This document shows positions 1-12,070 of a stretch of 64,000 nucleotides of DNA, piece by piece; position 1 is the stretch's first letter; the number at the start of each line of letters is the position of its first letter. The stretch is from the NCBI GenBank assembly GCA_902805475.1, contig CADCSX010000002.1:3534001-3598000 (forward strand). Direction: 5' to 3'. The notes beneath the pieces are model-generated. The model did not search any database, was not told where the DNA came from, and worked only from the letters and a program-made list of their open reading frames with translations. The stretch is from Entonaema liquescens. Lineage: Eukaryota > Ascomycota > Sordariomycetes > Xylariales > Xylariaceae. A program made the position numbers and the translations under genes.

Positions 1-1631
1 GTCTAAACCCACGAAACGCTGGTTCTGCCCGCTAAAAGCTAGCACAACTCTCTTTGCGGGTTGCGGGTGCGATGGTACCTCTGTCACGTCGTTCTCCCCC
101 ACACGGCCCAAGGACTGCTGTAGGTCGTGGGTACTCGAGACAACAGCCGACCAGCGGAAGCGGTGGTATTCTCGGCGTATGGCTAGCGTGCATGCTACTT
201 GACCAATACTTACCTCATTGTGCTGCAAATAGCTCTCCAGTTCTCTACAGTACGAGATGAGGCTTGATTTAGTGCCTGCGGATATTAGGATAGGCACCGC
301 TCCCCAACGAGTCGGTTCTGGAGAGGTGGTAACAGGCGGCGCCTCGCCATAGACGGGAGCATCATTGCTTCCCGCATTCCCAGAATTGTTGGTACGGGCG
401 ACGCGAAACGGGAAACCCGAGACCTTAGGGCCTGCAAGGGGCGGGATACGGGACATCTCTAGTTTCGTTACCCGGACGTGTGCTTGATGGAATGGAGCAA
501 GGGGCACAGGGTCTCCGATACCGAACAAAGCGATGAGATTGGGACGTGTCGGATCGGAGCGTCCGACTGAGGAGCGCAGAGATTCAGCAGCATCCCGTAG
601 TATGATGTCCCAATGGGCACTAGAAGTCAGCATGCTAAACACAGCTTCGTGCGACAGGTCGCGATGCGGTCCTAGCGGTTTTCCTTCCCGATTAGAATCT
701 ACCCGAACGAGGAGTTGGGTCGAGTTGCCGAGCTGAAGAGACTCGAGCTTTTCCGAGAGCTCGTAAAGATCTGTGGCGAGCATTGTGTTTTCGGGATTAT
801 GATTCTTTCCGCGAAGGTGAATAGATTGCGATATCAGTTCTTCCGCCTGAGTGTATTCTGCCACTTGTCGGAGTGTATGAACAGGGCCTACGATGCCAAT
901 GGTTCTAGGATCGGTAATAGCCCCTATGTATGTCTTGAACCTGTGGTCAGTTACTAGGAATAACTTCTGCGTAGCGGCTCTGGATTTTCTTCCCGTCTTA
1001 TTTTACTCACACCTGGGAATCGTTTTGTAATATCTTCTGCTTGCGCAGTATTCCTTAGGCGCACGACGATGGTAGTATTTCCCTCGATGGTCATATCGTC
1101 ACCGAGCTCGGCGTATGCCCCGATGGCAAGGCCAAGGCGCATAGCTTTAGCGGCGTTGAGGATGACCGACTCTTCATCCTTAGCCGTGGCGACGGCAAAT
1201 GCTGGGAGGAGGCCAGCGCAGTAGCCCTGCACTCCGGCCCCCTTTCCCGGCTGTAGGTTTGCCAACACGTCGGCGTGATTCAACCCCGTATTTTCAAGAA
1301 ACTGGAAGTACTGGGATATTTCTATCAATACTAAAAGCGGCATGCACAGTATTCCTGATACTTCGCTCGCTATGGAGTTTGAGGGGCCATGATTAAGCCA
1401 GGCTGCAAGCGTATCTAAGTGTTTACGCCCCTTTAGAGCAGCAATATCCTGACGATGTTTCGCTAGCACATCCCATGTATCGTATAGGAAAAGTGCTTCA
1501 TGCCCGAGCTTCTGAAGATGAAAATTAGAGTGAATATAATCTCGTAGCTTATCGAGATATTCTGGCTGCGGCGCGTTGGTCTGAGGACCAAATACTGCCA
1601 GGCCCAGAGATGCACTTGTTCCCTCAGTCAT
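1..1631 (-). CDS. Non-reducing-type PKS, N-terminal part (SAT - KS remnant - AT start), runs off window
   Basis: The gene starts at 1631 and reads leftward off the window edge. Exon 1 (1631-1011) encodes a starter-unit acyltransferase (SAT) domain with the active-site Cys in GYCAG (about residues 136-140). An intron at 1010-934 (GTGAGT donor, TAACTGAC branch, AAG acceptor) rejoins the SAT frame at TYIGAITDPRTIGIVGP. SAT homology continues to about position 440. The frame then enters a motif resembling the extreme C-terminal end of a ketosynthase (NNSGNAGSN, about 385-359), the usual KS-AT linker and the start of an AT domain (VLAFSGQNQRFVGLD at the edge). The roughly 400 residues of KS that should lie in between, with its Cys and His residues, are absent although the frame stays open. 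SATs load a starter acyl chain, often made by a partner HR-PKS such as the divergent neighbour. Without a KS this protein should not extend a chain. It may be a relic, an assembly collapse or an unusual architecture. Confidence 0.78.
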
Positions 1632-2601
1632 GGTGTATAAGTTCGCTTAAGACTTTCGGGGGAGTAGTGCACTGGGTGATAGCTACTATACGACTGATCA
1701 AGTAAAGCCATGATACCGGTAGCCTCTAAAACGCAAATCCAATGGCGGATCAACAGCCAAGGTATCTAACTAACTACCTAGGTAAGCTATAAGAACCTAG
1801 CGGCAGGTGTCTAGATGCCTGCCCAGGTAGGTAGCTAGGGGTGGGGATACCTGGGGAGAAGGGATACTCAACTGGTACCTACTTACTTCCCCCAATCCGG
1901 TTGTAGATAGCCAAATGGAGTCGAGTGTCATGAAGCTAAGCCAATGTAGGTAGGGCTATAGTGTTGCATGCATGCTGACTGCAAGGGTGATAGATAGTGG
2001 TAGATGCAATGCTACGCGGATGGAGGACCTCATCTGGGACTATTGTGGTACTATTATGAAGACAATCAAGGATTTATCGCGTTATACTCAATGTAACAAT
2101 CACAGGCTTTGGTAATTATCACTACCCGGAGAGCAGGCATATACGCGCCTACATTCCCCCCACACGGCACGGTACACCTCTAGGGCTGCGCCGCACATAA
2201 AGGAAAGGTCATGAGGGGGCCAAATTCATAGTGGCAGATATGTCGGTATCGTATCCATCTTGAATCCATGTAAAGTTCCTTTCGGGTAGCCAACACGTAG
2301 TATCGACGGCCAACCCTGGGCCGGCAAGCTAAGATCAAGTTGCGACCAATGTGCCGCATTAAAGATCCGATGGGATAAGCAGCGACCGACCTGCGAGATG
2401 CAGTCTTTACCGATAGAAAGGCGCATTACACCATGACGCCAACCAAGCCATTGGCGTAATAGAACCCATGGAAACGGAGTTACTATCGCATTCCTCTTTT
2501 CCGTCTGTCTTATGCTAGTAAATGTTACGCTTTATTAGGCCATCCCGTGTCTACCATTCATTCCTTGGTTGCGTCGATCAAATACGAAAATTTAAAACAC
2601 C
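1632..2601. promoter_or_regulatory. Divergent PKS-PKS intergenic region, probable bidirectional promoter
   Basis: This 970-bp stretch separates the start codons of the two divergent PKS genes and has no convincing coding sequence. It carries CTACCTAGGTAAG (1774-1786) and CCCAGGTAGGTA (1822-1833), motifs repeated in other intergenic regions of the window. A pyrimidine-rich stretch (about 2489-2511) lies roughly 100 bp upstream of the HR-PKS start. Shared promoter control is inferred from layout only. Confidence 0.5.
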
Positions 2602-5600
2602 ATGTCATTGGACGACGATGTTGCCGTTGTGGGTGTGGCTTTCCGGCTCCCCCAGGGCGTCGAGGATGAGGATGCTTTATGGTCTATACTCGAGAATCGT
2701 ATGGACCTCATGACCACTTGGCCAGACTCACGAGCCACGATTGACTCTTTCTATGATCCGAGCGGTGCCAAGTTGAACAGGGTGAGCTCCGAATAACTTC
2801 ATATATAACCCTTATCCTATATGTAACTTTCTCACGTGATATTATCAGCTTCATAGCCGTGGTGGTTACTTTCTTCGCGATGATCCTGGCGTTTTCGATG
2901 CGTCTTTCTTCTCTATATCCGAGAACGAGGCGGCCGCCATGGACCCGCAGCAAAGATGGGCGCTCGAAACATCATACCACGCGCTGGAAAACGGTATAAA
3001 ACGTCCTTTCTCTGCCAGTTTAACCGCCTCCCTTGCACACTAATGATTCGCAGCCGGAATGCAGGTTGAGAAGTTAAAGGGTTCCCAAACCTCGGTGTTC
3101 AGTTCCTCTTTCTCTGATGACTATGCTCGAGTTGCTGCGAGGGACCCGGATAGTTTCCCACGCACGTCCGTAACCAGCACTGCCCCCTCTGTTCTCGCCA
3201 ACAGGGTAAGTTGGTATTTCGACTTCCGAGGGCCCAGCGTGCATGTCGACACCGCTTGCTCAAGCAGCCTCGTAGCAGTTGATCTGGCATGCCAATCCAT
3301 TTGTAACGGCACGGCCTCTACGGTAAGACCCCTAGAAAAACCTATATCTAGAAAGGAACACCGCGAGCTGATGGCTTCTCTAAAGTCTTTAGTAATTGGC
3401 ACAAGTCTTATCCTAAGCCCTGAGCGTTCTGTCTTACTGGACAACCGGGGCTTGCTCTCTCCCGACGGAAAGTGTTACAGCTTCGACCACCGGGCTAATG
3501 GCTATGCCAGAGGAGAGGGCGTCATTGTATTGGTACTCAAATCCGTATCCCAGGCCCTCCAGGATGGTGATATCATTCGGGCAGTCATCCGTTCGACATG
3601 TACTAATTCAGACGGGAGGACTTCCGGCCTTACACGTCCAAACCCAGACGCGCAAGCGGAGCTCATCCGAAAGGCTTACGAGAAGGCTGGGATTGGTTTC
3701 AGTGCAACCCGATATTTCGAGGCGCATGGTGCGTGTTCGGTTATTTCTTTTGTGTCTAGTTAGAAACTTCCATCGTGCTCACTTAGTGAATAGGAACGGG
3801 AACTCGTGTAGGAGACCCAATCGAAAGTTCGTATTAATGCTAATCCTAAGACTTTTTTTGGTTCGACATAGAGGCTGACTATAGCTTTTATTAGTGGAGG
3901 CTATTGGCAGAGTGTTCGGATCTTCTCGCCGCTCTAGAGACCCTCTTTACGTGTTCGTGTCCTTCAAAACAATTCTAGAATAAATAGTAAATAGGTAACT
4001 AACCGAATCACAAGCGGTTCGATAAAAGCAAATATAGGTCATCTTGAAGGTTGTAGTGGCCGTATGTAACACCGTCTCCTCAAGCAATAAAAAGAGCCCA
4101 CATGGTTTCGACACCGGCAATACTAACACACATTTTTAGTTGCTGGTATCTTAAAATCTTTAATGGTTTTGGAGAGGGGCATTATTCCTCCAAATGCTCT
4201 ATTCGAAAAGATAAATCCTGATATAGATTTAACGATGCATCACACGGCGGTATGTAGGCCATTCTGCGTTGATTGCTGACTTGACCCCTTTCTTACTGGC
4301 ATATTAGATCCCTATTCAGTCTCTCCCCTGGCCAACAAATGGCCTCCGCAGAGTTTCAGTTAACTCATTCGGCTTTGGGGGGGCCAATGCGCATGTCATC
4401 ATGGACGACTCATACCACTACATCCAGACCCGAGACCTTCGCGCACTTGTTAATTCTTTTCGGTTGCCAGGCGCACAATACACAGTTAGCCTTGATAGCA
4501 TCAATGCCGACGTTGACAGTATCTCAAAGGTTAATACCGTAAAAGTTAACGGGGTAGCGAATGGAGTCTCTCTTGGAAAAGCTGATTGGGGGTTAACAAA
4601 GCAGACTCCCTACCTTTTGGTATGGTCTGCCCCCGACGAGAAGTCTCTCCATCGTGTGGTTCAAGGTTATAATGAGTATTGTGAATCCAGTGCTTCTAGA
4701 GGGAAGCCTATAGAACTGAATGACTTGGCCTTAACATTGGCTGCTCGACGAAACCAGATGCCCTGTCGAACATTCTCGGTCGTGGATACCCAGTTCACGG
4801 GCATGTACGCCTGCTTCTCAACGACTGGGCCGACTTACTCATCGGCTGGAGCGGGACCTACTTTCGTGTTCACGGGCCAAGGGGCGCAATATGCGAGGAT
4901 GGGCTTGGAACTTATCGAATACTCCGTCTTTAGAAAGGTTCTGCAAGAAATCGATCTCGAATATGCAGCATTGGGCTGCAAGTGGTCGATTGTTGGTAAG
5001 CAGTCTTTTAGATCTAGTCCGTGTCTGGAGAACCTCTCATAGAGAGTTTCTAATGATCACAGATGAGCTACAGAACCCCGAAACCATAGATCAACCCGAA
5101 TATAGTCAACCACTTTGTACGGCTCTTCAGATTGCCCTAGTCGAGTTGCTCAAAAGTTTTGGTCTGCGTCCAAGTGCCGTAGTCGGACACTCATCCGGCG
5201 AGATCGCTGCCGCGTAAGTAGGCTTCTAGAAATCTGTCGCTCATTCGCTTTGTAAAAGCTTCTGACACAAATGGACAAAACCATTCAGCTATTCCATTGG
5301 AGCATTATCGTTAAGCTCCGCCTCCAAGATTGCCTACTTTCGCGGACAAGTAGCCGCGAAGCTTCGCGCCAGAACACAGTCCTCGCCTGGGGCCATGTTG
5401 TCGGTGAATCTGTCAAAGGACCGTGTTTGGGAATTCCTAGAAGATGAGAAACTTCACGGAATCCAGCGCTCTGTGCAGATCGCTTGCTTTAACAGTCCGA
5501 CTAACCTGACTCTGTCTGGGAGTGAAGAGAGCATCGACAAGATCAAGGCAACGCTCGATAGGACTGGCATATTCGCACAGAAGCTTCGAACGGGAATCGC

Positions 5601-8600
5601 GTACCATTCGACTACAATGCAATCAGTCGCGTCCGAATACCTAGCTGCTCTTGGCTCATTGGACTATACTGGAAGTCGGGTCCAAGACTCTTCAATTCCT
5701 ATGTTATCCTCAGTGACGGGCGAAGTAGTGACCCCCACCACCCTTAGGACACCTCAATACTGGGCGCGAAACATGACATCGCCTGTACAGTTCTCCGAAG
5801 CAATACACGGCCTAGATAAACTGTCATCTATTAGCGATATCGTGGAGATTGGACCGCATTCCACCTTGCGACGGTCAATAAAAGACGTCTTGGGCCAGAG
5901 TAGAGACGTGCGCTATCATAGCATCTTAAATCGGTCAAAGCCTACTTTACATACTGCTCTGGAGACTTTAGGTCGTCTGTTCTGTCATGGCCATCGTATA
6001 TCCATCACGGCCGTTAATCAACAAGAGCAAGACGTAAATCGTCGATCATTCCTTATAGACTGCCCCCGCTACCCCTTTGACCATTCCAAAAGGTACTGGG
6101 CCGAATCGCGACTAAGTCGCGCCTATCGTTTTCGTAGCATCGAGGCGACTGCGGCAGTAAATCTTCTAGGATTGCCAGTGATAGATTGGAATCCGTTGGA
6201 GCCCAGATGGCGACAGATATGGACCGTCGATTCCTTTCCTTGGCTCGCTGACCACGTGGTAAGAAGAATATTGCATATCTTATACTATTTTATAGAAGCT
6301 GAATGTCTTACTGACCATACCCTCCTGTTAGGTGTGTGGTAATATGCTTCTTCCGGGGGCTGCCATGCTGGTCATGGCCCTTGAAGCAGTCGGGTATGTC
6401 CATGCCAAGCAAAAAGCAGCCATAGCGGGCTTTCATATTAAAGAGGCTAGCTTCCTCGAACCAGTTGTAATCCCCGAATTTTCATCTGGGGAGCATGTCG
6501 AGACTGAACTGCATCTGCATCGTATCCAGAGGCCGTACGAGAAGGAGTCGGTCTGGTCCGAGGTAAAAATATTCGTTCGCGCCGGTGACGAGGTTTCCCA
6601 GTGTTTCTATGCCAAGATAAAGATCCAGTCCCAAGAAGGAACAGGTGACCCGATTAGTCTTCATGGTGCTGTAGACAAGCAGGCTGATGCACGAGACACT
6701 TATAAAATGTATAAAACGTCGCCACGTGCGGTTATGGCCGCTTCGACTGACATGACAGGCTTCTACGAAACCTGCATTCATCAGGGGCTCCAATACGGAA
6801 GACACTTTCAACTTATCGACAGCATTACTTGGTATGCCGACGGTACCGCCATCGGTCAAATCGTGCCATCAGAAGAGCACAATACGACTCCTACCACCAT
6901 AGTGATGCACCCAGCCGTGGTAGACGCGGTCCTCCAACTCATCGCCGCCCAGGCGCCTTCCTCTAGGTCCAAAAAAACGGCTACGTATGTCCCATTCCAG
7001 CTTTCTGAGTGCTGGATCTCTGCCACTGGATGGTGTCAGGAAGCCGAAGAAACCCCTCCTCGTCTATGGTTTCTGGCCGGCTCCCAGCGCAAACTCCAAG
7101 GCATCGAAGTAGACGGCACTGTCACGGTCATGGGAAACGATGAAAACTCGGTTCTAATCCACTGCAAGAAGCTGATTTTCAAACCCATATCACGTATGAT
7201 TAATGAGAGCGTGCCAAAAACGGACCCAATAGCACTATACGGTATTAACTGGAAGCCACAGCTCAGCTTGTTGAGTACAAAAGAGCTACATAAAGTCATT
7301 CAAGTCGATCCTTATAACTATAACTATAATGGTCTCGAAATTGGCGACATCGCGGTAGCAGCGAATGAGGACTATCATTTGCGAGTCGATGAAATCCTCG
7401 ACTTAGTTATGCGATCAACTTTGGAATGGCTCGCCAACCAAGGAGTTGACGATTTGGTTCCACCAGGCCACCTACAAGATTTTGTCTTATGGATGCAGCA
7501 GAGACAGGAGGCGTCTAATGCACGTCAGCCTGAGGGGTGTGATACCGCCACTGTTGATGAAGAGCGCCTAGAAGCCTCTTTTGAGCGACTCGAACTAATC
7601 CTGGACTCCCACTGCCCCAACTCCTCCTTAGAGGTCGCGCTACTCCTCGCTCACGAGATCAAGAGCATCCTATCCGGTGCCATTGATCCGTATCTTGTTA
7701 TAGAGTCTAATGAAGGCGAATTCCTAGAGGGATTTATGACCTCACCCGAAAGCTCCTCTCCCGATACAAGCAATAACAAACCTTTGCACTCCCTCCTCAG
7801 TCTCATGTCTCATGAAAACCCCAACCTAAAAGTACTCTCTCTCGGTGGCGATAGCATCATAGATCTAGCTCAAGAAGTGTTATCTACCCTTGTTGGCTTC
7901 GAAACCGGGAGTGACGGTGATAGCGCGGGGCGTCATGCTTTCAGCAAGTTTACATGCGGAGATGTCGACGTGTCGGTGTTCGAAAAGGTCAAAGAGCGCC
8001 TGGCCCTGTTCGCTGACGATGACCGCTTCGAGGTTCACGTGGCAAGTAGCAACACCCAGAAGCAAGAGGAATTAACAAGTTCATACGATCTGGTTCTTGT
8101 CAGCTGCTGCTTTGACGAGCGAGGAAGGAACGAAGAGATGAGAAAAGTAATCCTTCAGAAAGCCCACGCTTCGTTGAGGCCGGGGGGATATCTGCTTTAT
8201 GTCGAGGAGATTACTACCACTGAGCCTGTGAGAGAGAGTCTTGCCGATTCTTTCATTACAGGTTTAGCTCCTATATATGCTGAGCGTTATCTCTCCTGGT
8301 GGCAGCAGAGAAGTGCCGAATGGGTAAAGTCCACTTGGGATAATGCCGTACTGAAAATCAATGGGTTTACTGGGACAGAATTTACCTTCCAAAATCATTG
8401 CCTATCCGACGGCGGTAGTATTAGAAAATCTAATCTGATACTCTCTAGGCCAGTAGTAAGAGGAGGAGATAAGAAGGAAGAATCCGAGCAGTCTTTATTA
8501 TCGACTTCAGCTCGTGCCGTCGTAATAGTGAGCGGTCTCAGTACTCAGTTGGACGTCGCTATGGCAGCGAGGCTGGAGGAGGAATTCTTGAATCCATCGG

Positions 8601-11404
8601 GATACAGCGTGGCTATGGTGTCATTTGATGATATTCGTTCACCTACTAATGCCGCTACCATCAGCGAAGCTGACGTGGTCATTTCACTTGTAGAAGTACA
8701 CAAGCCCCTTCTCCCAGATCTATCCCCCGACCAGTTCGAATGCTTCAAGGCGCTGCTGATGGGGACTCGGGAAAGAATGCTTTGGTTCACAGCTACCATC
8801 AGTTCTGCCGACGGCCCAAGCCACGTTCAACCCCCTTACCACGCCACCGTGGAAGGACTATTTAGATCGGTGCGTTCTGAAACGACCAAACAGATTGTGA
8901 CACTCACCGTCGGACCGGACAATGAGCCGGGTTCAGACATCATCGGAGCTTACATAAAATATCTTAGTGCCGTATTCAGGGCATCATTTGAGTCTCTATG
9001 CCCTGAGGTAGAATATACCGTGCACCAGGGCCACATCTCGACCGGGCGTCTTTACAGAGAAAAAGCTCTGGAGAAATGGCTCACCCATCCTGACGAAGGC
9101 GGTGCTCCTATGTCGGTAACGGCACCTTGGCGTCAGCAACCCCCAGTGAGGCTCGCCATCGAAACCCCTGGTCTTCTTGATACACTCTACTTTGCGGAGG
9201 ACACGGCGCCACCAGACGAACTAGCACCTGAAGAAGTTGAAATTGAAGCCAGGGCCTGGGGCGTGGCCTTCCGAGATGTATTTGTGGCCCTTGGTCGCCT
9301 AAGTGACAACGATTTCGGTATCGACTGCGCGGGGGTCGTAACCAGAGTGGGCTCCGCGTGCAGCGATACCATCAAACCGGGAGATCGGGTGGCTATGTGT
9401 TCGCTCGGCGGCATGCGCACGTTCCCCCGCGCACACTACAAAGCCGTGGCTAAGATTGGCGACGCCGTAGACTTCGAAAGCGCTGTTTCAGTCGTAAACC
9501 CTGGTATCACAGCCTACTACTGCCTGGTTGAGATAGCGCGCCTCAGTCCGGGAGATAAGATCCTGATTCACTCAGGCTCGGGGAGCACCGGCCAGCTTGC
9601 TATCTGGATCGCCAAGATGGTGGGCGCCGAAGTCTTCGCCACCGTCGGGCTTCCGGACAAGAAACGCCTCCTCATGGAACAGTTTGGAATCCCTGAAGAC
9701 CACATATTCTCTAGTCGGAGCACCGACTTTGCGCAGGGCATAATGCGCGTGACCCAGGGTGCTGGATTAGACGTCGTACTCAACTCGCTGGCAGGAGACG
9801 CTCTTGTTGCCTCTCTAGACTGTCTGGCGCCTTTTGGTCGTTTCATTGAGATCGGTAAGGCGGATATCATGGCTAACTCTGGACTTCCTATGGCTGCCCT
9901 GGCCAAGAATGTTAGTTTCTGCGTTGTTGATATGTATCATCTGGCCCGGACCAACATGAACCTCCTCGGTAGGGTCATGATTAAGACTATGGAGCTCGTC
10001 GAAAGGGACAAATTCAGTGCCCGAAGCCGCTGCATGTATACCCTCCTGGTGAGACTGAATCCGCATTTCGATATATGCAGAGTGGAAAGAATACGGGTCG
10101 AGTCATTATCAAGTTGGAGCCTGAAGATGTAATCGAGGTGAGTGATCCAAGGACACCCTAGCATTGTCTCCCGAAATGCAGTATCAAGGAATCTAACTAG
10201 ACCACAAATTTTGCAGAGACGTCTGGCCCCGAGAGGAGAGTGGAAGCTTGATAGCCGAGCTATATATGTCGTAGCGGGAGGCTTTGGAGGTTTGGGTAGA
10301 CCGATATTGCAATGGTTGGTAGACCGGGGGGCTAGGAACCTGATCGTCTTGTCGAGATCAGGTCCCTCGTCACAAGCCGCCGCCGATCTCGTCACTAGAT
10401 TTCAAGAGCAAGGAGTCCGTGTCATCGCGCCATCCTGTGATGCTGCGTCCTCGTCCGATGTATCGGCAACACTGAAGAGCGCATCCGACCAAGTAAAGGC
10501 GCCAATCAGGGGTTGCATCAACGCTTCTATGGTCCTCCAGGACGCCGTCTTTGATAATATGAGTCATCTACAATGGTCTCAGACTATTCGGTCCAAGGTC
10601 GACGTCTCGTGGAACCTCCATAATCAGCTACGAACAGGTCTAGACTTTTTTGTACAACTCTCGTCGCTGTCAGGCATCTACGGAAGTGCGGGACAATCCA
10701 ACTATGCCGCTGGGTGCGCTTTCCAAGATGCGCTCGCGCGCCACCGTATTGCTCAGGGCGAGAAGGCCATGTCTCTAGATCTAGGTTGGATGCATGACGC
10801 CGGCGTCATCACGGCCAATGAGGCGTATCAGCGCCACCGCGAACAGGTCGGCGACATGCGCAAGGTGAGCACAGCCCAGCTCTTGTCGCTACTGGATGTC
10901 ATATGTGATCCCTCGCAGGCTGTTGCTACAAATCAACTTCTGGTCGGGCTAGTCACGCCGGCGGAGCAGATGGCCCAAGGTCACTCGTCCCCTAGCTCAG
11001 CCCAACAGCGACCCCTTTTCGCTGGCTTCACCCGAGCAAATGCAGCAGCTGCCGCCGGTGATAGCGATGAAGCCAACATCTCAACTCCCAGTATAGACTC
11101 GAGGAACGGGAACCCGGCAGCGCTCTTCAAGCAGGAATCTACCAGCGAAGGCCGTGCCGCAGTGGTCGTGGAGGCGCTCCGTCATAAGCTCGCCCGTGCA
11201 TTAGGCCTAGCTTTGGACGACATGAATGTCGATGACTCTCTCATCGACTATGGGGTCGACTCCTTAGTGGCGGTCGAACTCCGTAACTGGGTTCGAACCC
11301 TCTTTGAAACTGATCTACCCGTCTCGGACTTCACATCTCGAGAAGCAGCAATATCAACGGTCGGACACCTGGTGGCTAAGAAAAGCCAGCTCTCAGCACG
11401 ATAA
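2602..11404 (+). CDS. Highly reducing iterative type I polyketide synthase (KS-AT-DH-MT0-ER-KR-ACP), one frameshift
   Basis: Thirteen exons can be placed: 2602-2781, 2849-2993, 3054-3322, 3386-3728, 3794-3826, 3895-3952, 4015-4061, 4140-4249, 4308-4995, 5063-5213, 5289-6258, 6332-10137 and 10217-11404, about 2662 residues. KS has DTACSSS (Cys about 175), EAHGTGT and NIGHLEG. AT has FVFTGQGAQ and [10 protein letters not shown] has the HxxxGxxxxP motif across the 6259-6331 intron, with a second-half Asp in [10 protein letters not shown]. The methyltransferase region has lost its SAM motif ([12 protein letters not shown] near residue 1500). ER has [13 protein letters not shown] has GGFGGLGR and a Ser/Tyr site (QSNYAA), and the ACP has GVDSL. 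It would make a reduced polyketide from malonyl-CoA in the cytosol. Near 10010-10013 the ER frame breaks: the conserved ER end (about 10020-10137) is in another frame, consistent with one base missing from an A run. The break may be real or an assembly error. Confidence 0.93.
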
Positions 11405-12070
11405 ATAAATGCCTACTTCTCTGCTTGGATACGTTCGCTTACACTACGTGATGTACCAATATTAATGGTTGATTTTTGAGTTCTTCGCTTATCAGAAATA
11501 TCAACAATTCAATAATACGGCATCATAGTAATAAGTTCCGGCGAGTAACTATAGGCCATATAATTACCTCCACGTACGTAAATTAGTAAATGCAGTATAG
11601 ATACCTACACATGCATATATGTACCTATGTTCGCTCAGGGGAACAGTCAATACTGCATTCCTAGGAACCTATCCTGACTTCCATCTCGATTACCACGAAC
11701 GAAGATTCGTCTTATATACGCAAGCTAGTATTATCCAAAGGAAGACCTTTTCTCCTTAACGTACTTAACATGCCTATAAGTGGTGGTGGAGTTATGTAAG
11801 CAACTAAGCTATACTCGCAAATACTAGACCCTACCCGGTAAATCAGAACTCAAGAAATGCAACATCGCATTACACTGCCCACTTCTGAAGCTGACCAAAG
11901 TATTGAATACCTCTCATTAAAGAAATCAAATTGCAAATATAGAGAAAAGCTATGTTGGCCAGCACCTTTGTATAACAGCAAGAATGGCGTGCCGTCTTGT
12001 ATTAATCCGGACACAATGCCGGACAGCGCGGGTGAGGTTATTTACAACCCAATCACAGTCGCCACCATCA
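11405..12070. other. Intergenic, no gene seen
   Basis: A+T-rich spacer between the HR-PKS stop and the dehydrogenase start, both rightward. It would hold the PKS 3' UTR and the promoter of the next gene. An upstream ATG at 11857 opens a short frame with no recognisable product. I saw no repeats or RNA genes. Confidence 0.5.

Noticed and set aside
2226..2426. 66-residue leftward frame in the PKS-PKS promoter region
   Set aside because: Short, with no recognisable content or splice partners; probably chance.
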